Source: Aphrocallistes beatrix
Taxonomy: Eukaryota; Porifera; Hexactinellida; Sceptrulophora; Aphrocallistidae
DNA length: 64,000 nt
Reading direction: 5' to 3'
Assembly (NCBI GenBank): GCA_963281255.1
Contig: OY725501.1
Span: forward strand, 248,001 to 312,000
Below the pieces are notes generated by a model that worked only from the letters and a program-made list of their open reading frames with translations, made no database searches and was not told where the DNA came from. The translations under genes and the position numbers were made by a program. The first letter of the stretch is position 1. Each line of letters starts with the position of its first letter. Positions 49,868 through 58,070 of this stretch are shown piece by piece.

Positions 49868-51148
49868 CTATGTGTTAGGATTCAGATCATCACGTTCATC
49901 ATTATTACTTGACGGGTACGGATTAAAGTTTCGATCAGGAGTGGGTGCGTTTTGATCAGTCATTCTTGGTTGGTTGGGATAATAGGCCTCAAAACTCTTT
50001 TTTCTTGGGTTCACATCTCCACTCTTTGGAATATGTTTAGGGAGAGGTAGTTGAGTAATTTCAGGTCGTAAAATAGGCTGGTCGTAATTAGTAGCAATAT
50101 CACGATGTGGTAAGTCATGATAATGTTGATCTTTTCCAAAATTATGATTAGGCGACGAGTGACTGGGAATATTACTTGGGCGAAGAAGGGGAGTTTGGGA
50201 AGGCATATGGGGTCTATAAATTGGCGGCGGTAGGTAATCCTCAGCTTTGGAACCAGAGTATCCAGGAAGATTCGGCTGGTAAACTGATAGATTATCATTA
50301 CGTCCAAGCGTATTCTCATTATACGGATCAGATGTCTTCGGGGGCGGGATAGAAGGTTGGGTATTATATAAACCTTGTGTAGCACCTTGAGTAAATGCTG
50401 AAAGTTGGAATGTATCATCTATTTTTGTGGGAGGAGGGATAATCAGTTTTCGTTTATTTTTTTCTATACTAGCACTCGACTGTGGATCAACTGGTATCTG
50501 TAGATATTGGCTATAATACCGCCCTTGGTTGCCCTCCTCTATGGGAGACATTTCGTATGCAGGTCTGGCCTGGTTTAGGCCGCTCTCGGATGGGGAACCT
50601 CGTGGTGTATGAGAGTGGAAGGTATCTCTGAAAATATCAGGATATTCAGACTTAGGCTGGTAATTGCCGGCGTTACGATCTGATTCGGGATTAGATGGGA
50701 ATTGAGGGGAATTAGAAGTGTATGTATTTATAGTTACTTCACAAACATCATTAGGAATCACTAGTTTTTCCATCTTCCAAACTAACTCAATAGTAGAATC
50801 GATCTTAGAGTTCTGTTTTATATCCTCAATCTCTTTATCGAATATTTCGAGACTCTTCTTTAGCAAAGTGTTCGTTTCATTGCTTTTAAAATTTGCTAAT
50901 AAATTCTCTCTTCCTTGATTAATTTCTTTCAGCAAAACTGAAGCTCTTCCATAATTTTCTAGAATTTCTTGTTCGATATCCTCAACTCTCTTTAGAATAT
51001 TCAATTCTTGGTCATCTAACTCTTTACGTACTTTCTGAAATTTAGTCTTTATTTCAGATTTAACTTTCTTCACGCGATTCAGGAATTCAGTCTTGCTCTT
51101 ATCTTCTGTATTTCCTGGAGGAGCAACGCCTTCAAATGGTTCAGCCAT
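49868..51148 (-). CDS. Coiled-coil family member lacking the PUB-like domain
   Basis: Single coding exon, 426 residues; not a family I recognise by name. Residues 1-150 are nearly the same as in the neighbours at 52,028 and 54,117: MAEPFEGVAPPGNTEDK, then a coiled coil with KVRKELDDQELNILKRVEDI, ending DSTIELVWKMEKL. The pattern recalls the coiled coil that follows the B-box in TRIM proteins, without RING or B-box. The rest is Pro/Ser/Asn/Tyr-rich and disordered. Where the neighbours continue into ETSFPRELHEMAK and the domain, this copy diverges after QLPLPKHIP and stops. Start codon follows an acceptor-like tag|CACAAGCCA, so a non-coding 5' exon is likely. Function unknown; it may act as a truncated partner of the full-length paralogues. 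Confidence 0.75.
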   Translation of the reverse strand: MAEPFEGVAPPGNTEDKSKTEFLNRVKKVKSEIKTKFQKVRKELDDQELNILKRVEDIEQEILENYGRASVLLKEINQGRENLLANFKSNETNTLLKKSLEIFDKEIEDIKQNSKIDSTIELVWKMEKLVIPNDVCEVTINTYTSNSPQFPSNPESDRNAGNYQPKSEYPDIFRDTFHSHTPRGSPSESGLNQARPAYEMSPIEEGNQGRYYSQYLQIPVDPQSSASIEKNKRKLIIPPPTKIDDTFQLSAFTQGATQGLYNTQPSIPPPKTSDPYNENTLGRNDNLSVYQPNLPGYSGSKAEDYLPPPIYRPHMPSQTPLLRPSNIPSHSSPNHNFGKDQHYHDLPHRDIATNYDQPILRPEITQLPLPKHIPKSGDVNPRKKSFEAYYPNQPRMTDQNAPTPDRNFNPYPSSNNDERDDLNPNT

Positions 51149-51236
51149 TGGCTTGTGCTAAAATTATCTAAAATATACTAAATACAAAAGAAAAAATAGT
51201 TTATTAGTGAATCACGATGTAAATGTATCTAAAGAT

Positions 51237-51407
51237 TCCGCATAACCACTCAACGTTTCCGTAATGATTTGACACGGATAATACTAAACTCCAGATAATA
51301 AGAACAGATATTTTATCTCCTACGGACGAAAATGCATGTAAATCACCCCGATTTATACGAAGAGTTCATCCGTCTCCTGGTGTTCGTAGTAACGAGGTTC
51401 CACTGTA
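51237..51407. mobile_element. Decayed MITE, paralogous copy of 49,023-49,202
   Basis: acacggataatactaaactcc, gaaaatgcatg.aaatcac and ctggtgttcgta.taacgagg match the element at 49,023. The left terminal repeat is lost; the right one (acgaggttccactgta) remains. Position relative to the flanks is the same, so this is one insertion duplicated along with the gene, not a second transposition. Confidence 0.7.
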
Positions 51408-51658
51408 ACTCATTTCCGGTTAAATCATTTTGGACGGGGTAGTCACATGGGTCTTTACGTTAAATAGAATAGACACCATTATTATGCACACATACTAAAT
51501 TGAAAATTAAAGATATAAAAAAATATAAATCCAAGGAAATTTGAAGAAAAACCGTTACTTCACACAAATAACATTTGATAAAATTAATTTACGATCATTT
51601 TTCTTTTCTCCCTTCCAATAATAAATTATTCTGAATCGTCATTAAAACACAAACTAAT

Positions 51659-51823
51659 CAGGGTTTCATACAGAGGGTAGTAGGGGGGGCACTTGCCCCC
51701 CCTGTTCATTCAAGTGCCCCCCTAGAAATAAAATGCATAACATGAAGAGATGTGATTTAGTACATGCCCCCCTTAGATATCCCATATTGCCCCCCTTGCA
51801 TGCAAATCCTGTATGAAACACTG
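51659..51823. mobile_element. 165-bp insertion element, present in one duplicate only
   Basis: Ends cagggtttcatacag and ctgtatgaaacactg are inverted repeats with one mismatch. The interior has ggggggcacttgcccccc snap-back blocks. Flanks share ctaat on both sides, a possible partial target duplication. The paralogous position near 49,475 (acacaaactag then catttaaatgacgtc) has no such insert, so the empty site is visible in the window. Confidence 0.75.
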
Positions 51824-52027
51824 CTAATACTAAGTAGTATTTAAATGACGTCACAGATTTATAAACATATATAAAAGTATCAATAATAAAAGGAGATTCG
51901 AGGGAAAATAAAGTTCAAAAGTCTGCAGTATGAACATAGAAAAAGGAACGATATTTACCAAACAATTTGAATATATGACATAATATTACAGGGGAAGAGA
52001 GTAAGATTTAGTAGGACGCTGAACATC

Positions 52028-53660
52028 TTAATAGTACAAGTTATGATTGCGGGGGTCTTTCGTCTGTTTTTGTGTCATAAAATAAGCTTTAGGCTCAATG
52101 TTTGGAACCATTTTACGCAGTTCGATGAAGCTAGACAATTCTTCATAGGCGAGCAACAGCTCACAGCTCATAATCGCTAAATCTTCTAGAAAATTAGGAT
52201 CATTCTTCTTTCCCAGATCCAATTTGTACATTCTACCATCTAGTTTGTAACCGAATGCTTCTATAAAAGGTTCGAATCCTGCTATCTTCTCTTTGATCTC
52301 GTATGTATAGTATCCAGAGAAAGTCTATCAATATATTAACACTATTAATAGCTACTTTATATAATGAAAATGGTGGAAACCACGAGACATTATAGTCAGG
52401 ATAAAGGTTCATTAATTTAAATACGTGTAGTAGTATTATCTCTCAAGGATATTTTGATACAACTAAGGCAGAAATCAATTATTTTTAGGATATTCTTTGT
52501 ACATAAGACACAGGAGTTTTTTCCATTTTTTTTAGAAACTCAAACAATGAAACTTCTATCACTGGCTAGAACAGCTTGGTTGATTTACTATCTAGATCTA
52601 TTTATCTTACCCTTATCTGATAGAATTCAGGTCTGTCGAGGTCTAAGAACAAACAGAGAGGGTACTTAGCCAGATTGTAGAGTCCAGCCATAATGTCTCC
52701 AATATGTTTATCCTTCTCTAAGTTTGAAATTATGATATCATAAATCTGTAGGATCTTATACTCCTGTTGATTTATTTTAATCAAATCTTTCGCCATTTCG
52801 TGTAGTTCTCTAGGAAAGCTAGTTTCACGTGAAGGAACCAAAGACCTCTCGTCCTTGACAGAAAAAAGATGTTTAAGCAAATAATCCATTCCATAAAAAC
52901 TCTTTGAATCCTGACTCCTGACAAGAGGTAGTTGCGTAATTTGAGGCTGTAAGCTAGGCTGGTCGTAATAAGCAGTAATACCACGATGTGGTAGCTCATG
53001 GTAAGGTTGATCATTTCCAAAATTAGGATTAGACGAGTAACTGGGAATATTATTTGGGTTAGAAATGCGAGTTTGGGAAGGCAGGCGGAGGTTATAAACT
53101 GGCGCCGGTGGGTAAACATCAGCTTTGGGACCAGGATATTCATAAGGATTCCTCTGGTAAATCGCTAGATTATCAATACGTCCAAACGTATTCTCATATT
53201 CAGGTTGAGGTTGCACTGTAGGGTCTTCAGTGTTAGTACGAAGAGTTGCCTCACAAATATTACTGGATAAATCAAAATTTTCCATTTTCCAAACCAATTC
53301 AATAGTAGAATTGATCTTCGAGTTACGTTTGATCTTTTCTATTCCTTTATCATACATCTCGAGGTTTTCCTTGAGCAATGAGCTCGTTGTGTTACTTTTA
53401 AAAGTTGCTAGTGCATGTTCTCTTGCCTGATTAATTTCTTTCAGCGAAATTGCAGTTATCTCATAATTTTCTAGGATTTCTTGCTCGATATCCTCAACTC
53501 TCTTTAGAATATTCAATTCTTGGTCATCTAACTCTTTACGTACTTTCTGAAATTTAGTTTTTATTTCAGATTTAACTTTCTTCACGCGATTCAGGAATTC
53601 AGTCTTACTCTTATCTTCTGTATTTCCTGGAGGAGCAACGCCTTCAGAAGCTTCAGCCAT
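52028..53660 (-). CDS. Coiled-coil plus PUB-like protein, frameshifted in exon 2
   Basis: Exon 1, 52611-53660: 350 codons ending at a phase-0 donor (ATA AGG|gtaag). It has the shared MAEASEGVAPPGNTED coiled coil, a short Pro/Tyr linker, then the front half of the domain (ETSFPRELHEMAK, YKILQIYDIIISNLEK, GLYNLAKYPLCLFLD). Exon 2, 52028-52325, encodes the back half (YKLD, then CELLLAYEEL) but is 298 bases long, one too many. At its start it reads ACTTTTCTCTGG where the paralogue at 55,768 reads ACTTTCTCTGG. With the obvious acceptor the frame is lost and stops about 30 codons later. The gene may therefore be a recent pseudogene or make a truncated protein; a sequencing error in the T run is also possible. 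Confidence 0.7.
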
Positions 53661-54055
53661 TGGCTTGTGCTAAATTATCTAAAATATTATAAATACAAAA
53701 GAGAAAAAACTTTAATAGTGAATCACGGTTCAAATGTAACTGAAGACTCTCCTCATATCTACTCAACGTTTCCGTAATGTGATCTGAGATACAGTGGAAC
53801 CTCTTTATACGAACACGAATAATACGAAACTCCGGATAATACGAACATATATCTTATCCCCTACGAAGTAAATGTTTGTCAATTACTTTCGGATAATAAA
53901 AATACCGGACAATACGAGAAAAAAATCGAACACCCCTGGTGTATATATTGAAATACGCGATTCTACAACAATAAATAGAAATTAAGATAATCCCTGTAAG
54001 CATCAGTAAAAATATTTGTATATTGTTATGTAAATATATTGGTTTAAAATGGCAA
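53661..54055. other. Intergenic region with MITE remnant
   Basis: Contains the MITE remnant 53,790-53,940. From 53,960 to 54,055 the sequence (ctgtaagcatcagtaaaaa, tttaaaatggcaatt) matches the 3' flank of the gene at 55,361, which supports a fusion origin for the upstream gene. Confidence 0.6.
53790..53940. mobile_element. MITE remnant, third copy of the duplicated insertion
   Basis: Left terminus tacagtggaacctctttata is intact; aaactccggataatacgaac matches 49,064-49,083. The right terminus is lost after cacccctggtgtata. It lies at the same distance upstream of the MAEASEG start codon as the copy at 51,237. Confidence 0.7.
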
Positions 54056-54084
54056 TTATTCATAATACGGACCCGGATGCCTTC

Positions 54085-54097
54085 GGGGGGGGGGGGG
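54085..54097 (+). repeat. G13 homopolymer
   Basis: Thirteen consecutive G in the 3' part of the fusion copy; the paralogue at 55,405 has seven. Length changes here would shift the frame of the PPPPRR tail. Confidence 0.85.
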
Positions 54098-54149
54098 CGC
54101 TGAAGCTTGGAATTTATCATTTATTTTTGTGGGAGGGATCATCGGTTTT

Positions 54150-54620
54150 TGCAAGCGGGAAATTGCCAGCGTTACGAGCTGATAATCTGGAATTAGGCGG
54201 GAATTGAGGAGCAGTTCGCTCTCGATCGTAATCAAGCGGGAAATTGCCAGCGTTACGATCTGATAATCTGGAATTAGGCGGGAATTGAGGAGCAGTTCGC
54301 TCTCGATCGTAATCAAGCGGGAAATTGCCAGCGTTACGATCTGATAATCCGGAATTAGGTGGGAATTGAGGAGCAGTTCGCTCTCGATCGTAATCAAGCG
54401 GGAAATTGCCAGCGTTACGATCTGATAATCTGGAATTAGGCGGGAATTGAGGAGCAGTTCGCTCTCGATCGTAATCAAGCGGGAAATTGCCAGCGTTACG
54501 ATCTGATAATCCGGAATTAGGCGGGAATTGAGGAGCAGTTCGCTCTCGATCGTAATCAAGCGGGAAATTGCCAGCGTTACGAGCTGATAATCCGGAATTA
54601 GGCGGGAATTGAGAAACATC
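54150..54620 (-). repeat. Tandem array of 81-bp coding repeats (5 full + 1 partial)
   Basis: The 81-base unit (aattgccagcgttacgatct, ggaattaggcgggaattgag, cgctctcgatcgtaatcaag) is repeated almost without change; units differ at single positions (gatct/gagct; tctgg/tccgg). Because 81 is a multiple of three, two frames stay open. Single-copy ancestral sequence is visible in the gene at 49,868 (SDRNAGNYQPKSEYPD). Confidence 0.9.
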
Positions 54621-55055
54621 AGTAGTGTTCGTATTCATAGTTATTTCACAAACATCACTAGGAACCTCTAGTTTTTCAATCTTCCAAACTAACTGAATTG
54701 TAGAATCGATCTTAGAGTTCTGTTTTATATCCTCAATCTCTTTATCGAACATTTCGAGATTCTTCTTCAGTAAAGTGGTAGTTGCATTACTTTTAAAAGT
54801 ACTTAAAAGATATTCCCTTGATTGAGTAATTTCTTTCAATGAAATTGAAGCTCTTTCATAATTTTCTAGGATTTCTTGCTCGATATCTTCAACTCTCTTT
54901 AGAATATTCAATTCTTGGTCATCTAACTCTTTACGTACTTCATGAAATTTAGTTTTTATTTCAGATTTAACTTTCTTCACGCGATTTAGGAATTCAGTCT
55001 TGCTCTTATCTTCTGTATTTCCTGGAGGAGCAACGCCTTCAGAAGCTTCAGCCAT

Positions 55056-55360
55056 TGGCTTGTGCTAAATTATCTAAAATATTCTAAAATAAAAAAGTGA
55101 AAATTCGTTGGAAATTTCCTAAAACCCTTGTGAACTGACTGAAATAATACAAATGTTCATGAAGAGAGGCTTCAAGAATAACATTGTTAAATAAAATAAT
55201 ATAAAATTGAGGAGGGAATATATAAAGTCTAAAATATGAAGGTACAATTACAAATGTTAGCAGAATAAATTCTATATATACAAACAATAAATAGAAATTA
55301 AGGCAATCCCTGTAAGCATCAGTAAAAAATACTTGTATCTTGCTATGTAATTACGTTGAT
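55056..55360. other. Intergenic region between fusion copy and next family gene
   Basis: No gene, no transposon. The part 55,280-55,360 is repeated at 53,960-54,055. Confidence 0.5.
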
Positions 55361-57387
55361 TTAAAATGGCAATTCTTCATCATAATACGTATCTGGATGC
55401 CTTCGGGGGGGAATAGAAGGTTGGGGATTATATAAACCTTGTGTAGCACCTTGAGTAAATGGTGAAGTTAAATGCTGAAACGGAGGTTGATTGGTTTGGA
55501 ACTTTGCATGTTTCTGAGATTTAAAGTGAAGAATCAGATTTGTTTGAGGCAAATTTGTTCCTTTTTCAATGAAATGAGATAATTCTTCATGAATTAGCAG
55601 CAATTCACAGCCTATATTAGCCAACTTATCCGAAAAACCAACTTCTTTCAACTTGTCCTGACTCAGTTTATATACTTGGCCCTCCAGCTGGTATCCTATA
55701 GCTTCTAATATTGGTTCAAATCTCTCTAACTTCTCTTGGATCTCATACGTGAAGAAGCCAGAGAAAGTCTATAAATTAAATATATGGTACATCCAGAGTA
55801 TTATATCGAAATTTACACTGGTACTATTATCCATAGTAAAATAAAGCTACAATAGAACCTGCATAATGTAGGAAAACGAAAAAAAGTGTCGGATTACCAA
55901 ATTGTCAGATTAGGCAGTACAAATTGCATGGTATGAAGTCCATTAGGATATAGAACAATGTCAGATCATAGAAGTGCACCGGTGTAAGGGTATTTTGGGG
56001 ATGGGAGCAAAACGCTGGATCCCCAAAAACGCGCTTACGCCGGATTATACAGGTGTTGGATTCAAAGGCGCCAAGTTTTGGAAAATAAAATAAAACGTGG
56101 AGGGGCAAGAGCGAGGGACGGTAAGGGGTGGTCTGGATTTTTTAAATTTTAGATGCTCAAATATTGACATACAGCAATTGTTGTTACCTAGGGAAAAGAA
56201 AATCACGGACTATAGTGGAAGAAAAATGTAATAGGGATATATATTTAGACTCAATTAACATAATTTTGGGTTTGGTGATAACCTATAAGTTTGTGTGGAG
56301 TCCTGCCATACCACAGCTTCTTCCACTGCTCCACTGCCCACCCATAGGCTCCAGGTACCCACCTTTGGCGCCTATGGTTGGATAATCGAGGTTCCACTGT
56401 ATAATAATAGGCGGCCATAGAGTATTCGCAACTCAGAACCGTACAGATCAGGGAAGGCACATTTGTGTAATAATAGATACTTACCCGTATTTGATGAAAC
56501 TGAGGCCTATCTGGGTCCAAGAACAAACAGAGAGGATATTTAGCTAGACTGTATAAACCACTTCTGATATCTTCAATTTTCTTTTCTTTCTCCAAATTGT
56601 GAATAATGACATCATAAACTGGTAGAATCTTGTACACTTGCTGATTATTTATAATTATTTCTTCTGCGAGGTTGTGTAGTTCCGGAGGGAAGTTTGTCTC
56701 GCGTGAAGGGACCAAAGATTTCTTTTCTTTCACAGAGATATACTTGTTTCGTAAATTTTCCATTCTAAGCTTACTTTGGGAATCATCAATACGATATGGC
56801 GGGTAATTAGAAACTGTTGAAATGGGATAACGAGGTCTAGGTGCGAAATTTTGGACATTATACGGATTAAAAGGAGAATAAGGATGATATAATTCAGGAC
56901 GAAAGGGGGCAGTTTGATGTGTGTAAGGGTGAAATGATGTATCAGGGAAGGAAGGGCTAGTTACAGGATTAGGACTATCTTTCAGCTTAAGAGAGACTTC
57001 GCATATCTCTCTCGATAAATCCAATTGTCCCATCTTCCATACTAAATATATGGTTGAATCAATCTTACTACTGTTTTTTATCTCTTCTATTTCCTTATCA
57101 TACATCTCGAGGTTCTTCTGAAGTAGTTTATTTGTTGTGTTACTTTTTAAAATAGCTAATGCATGTTCTCTTAACTTATTGATTTCCTTCAACGAAATCG
57201 ATGCTCTCTCGTAATTTTCTAGAATTTCTTGCTCAATTTCTTCAACCTTCTTTAGAATATTCAATTCCTTGTCATCTAACTCCTTACGTACCTTCAGAAA
57301 TTTAGTTTTTATGTCAGATTTCACATTTTTCACGCGGTTTTGAAATTCAGTTTTGCTTTGATCTATGTCTTCAGGTGCATCAGCCAT
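55361..57387 (-). CDS. Coiled-coil plus PUB-like protein, intact two-exon copy
   Basis: Exon 1 56485-57387 (301 codons, donor ATA CGG|gtaag) and exon 2 55361-55768 (136 codons with stop), phase-0 intron, 436 residues. Coiled coil 1-140 (KNVKSDIKTKFLKVRKELDD, ILENYERASISLKEI). Pro/Tyr/Phe-rich linker 145-205. PUB-like domain about 215-370: front half ETNFPPELHNLAEEI, VYDVIIHNLEKEKKIEDIRS, LAKYPLCLFLD; back half TFSGFFTYEIQEKL, EPILEAIGYQLEG, CELLLIHEEL. The tail reads GATQGLYNPQPSIPPRRHP. This is the cleanest two-exon member and best defines the family. The 716-base intron is filled by a MITE. No zinc finger. Function unknown. Confidence 0.82.
55848..56402. mobile_element. MITE inside the intron of the coiled-coil/PUB-like gene
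   Basis: Left tacaatagaacctgcataat and right ataatcgaggttccactgta are imperfect inverted repeats with TA ends, the same terminal family as 49,023. About 555 bases, longer than the other copies, with no coding capacity. It reads through into the apparent open frame after exon 1, which is therefore not protein sequence. Confidence 0.6.
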
Positions 57388-58070
57388 TGGCTAGTTAGCA
57401 GGTATAAAATATTAAACATAATCACCAAAGTTTTCTGGGGGGAGGGGGGGGGGAATATTTATAATAGAAAATTATGATAACAATTCTCCGAGAGGATTCG
57501 GAATTTTTTGGGGAAAAGTACTATATATTTTGGACACAGGTTAAAATTTAGGCCTGGATTCTGATATTTCGAGAAAAAATTAGTTTAGGTGTTCTGACTA
57601 AGGTAAATGATAATTATATAAATGGTCAGAAAATATTTTTCATACATTGCCTCAAATTAACGAATCAAAAAATTCTGAACTATATTCACTAGAGTATAGT
57701 ACAGTAGATGCTGGATATACTAAGAACACCGGATATAAGAACATTCTACTAGAAAACGGTTGACATATACCCCATATAATTTATGCCGGTTATAAGAACA
57801 TTATATGCAGTTCCCAACGGTGTTCTTATAACTGGCATCCACTGTACTATTATGGTACTTCAATGGCACAGTAACCTGATATACGCTACTAAAGTGTAGG
57901 CTCGAGTTTTAAAAATAAAATGAATTAAGAAATTGACTCGATTTTTCCAGATTATTATTATGTCAAGAATAAAAATAATTTTGATTCCCTACAAAGGAAA
58001 AAATGAAAAAAAAAATGGAAAATTGATTGAAAAGGTTAGTTCATTATCAAAGAATAAAAAGTCATCAGTA
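57388..58070. other. Intergenic region with MITE and G-run
   Basis: G-rich run at 57,437-57,453 (ggggggaggggggggggg) and a MITE at 57,710-57,846. The remainder is AT-rich. Confidence 0.5.
57710..57846. mobile_element. MITE, 'tacagtagatgctggata' family
   Basis: Left tacagtagatgctggatata and right ataactggcatccactgta are inverted repeats; taagaacaccgg and cggtgttctta also pair inside. TA ends, about 137 bases. Confidence 0.8.

Larger units (their letters stand above)
51149..52027. other. Intergenic region, duplicated copy of 49,000-49,700
   Basis: Contains a decayed MITE (51,237-51,407), a collinear repeat of 49,203-49,680, and a 165-base insertion (51,659-51,823) absent from the other copy. 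No gene. Confidence 0.6.
54056..55055 (-). pseudogene. Coiled-coil family member with 81-bp repeats and lost PUB-like domain (fusion copy)
   Basis: ATG at 55,055; open for 312 codons to 54,117. Residues 1-145 are the shared coiled coil (MAEASEGVAPPGNTED to IQLVWKIEKL). Then a 27-residue unit (NSGLSDRNAGNFPLDYDRER plus TAPQFPP) is repeated five times with a sixth partial copy. After the array the frame that resembles the neighbours (PPTKINDKFQ, then PPPPRRHPGPYYE to 54,056) is a different frame from that of the coiled coil, so a frameshift lies at the end of the array. The tail and 3' flank match the end of exon 2 of the gene at 55,361-57,387. Front and back halves of the domain are both absent. 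It looks like an unequal-crossover fusion. It could still make a coiled-coil/repeat protein ending at 54,117. Confidence 0.65.

Noticed and set aside
49868..51148. Full TRIM protein
   Set aside because: Only the coiled-coil pattern is reminiscent of TRIM proteins; no RING or B-box Cys/His pattern is present in any family member.
54056..54619. Second - strand open frame with MFLNSRLIPDYQ-type repeats
   Set aside because: It is the out-of-frame translation of the 81-base array; only its last 30 or so residues are homologous to the gene family.
54150..54620. CRISPR-like regular array
   Set aside because: The 81-base units are contiguous with no unique spacers, lie in a coding frame and are in animal DNA; it is a coding tandem repeat.
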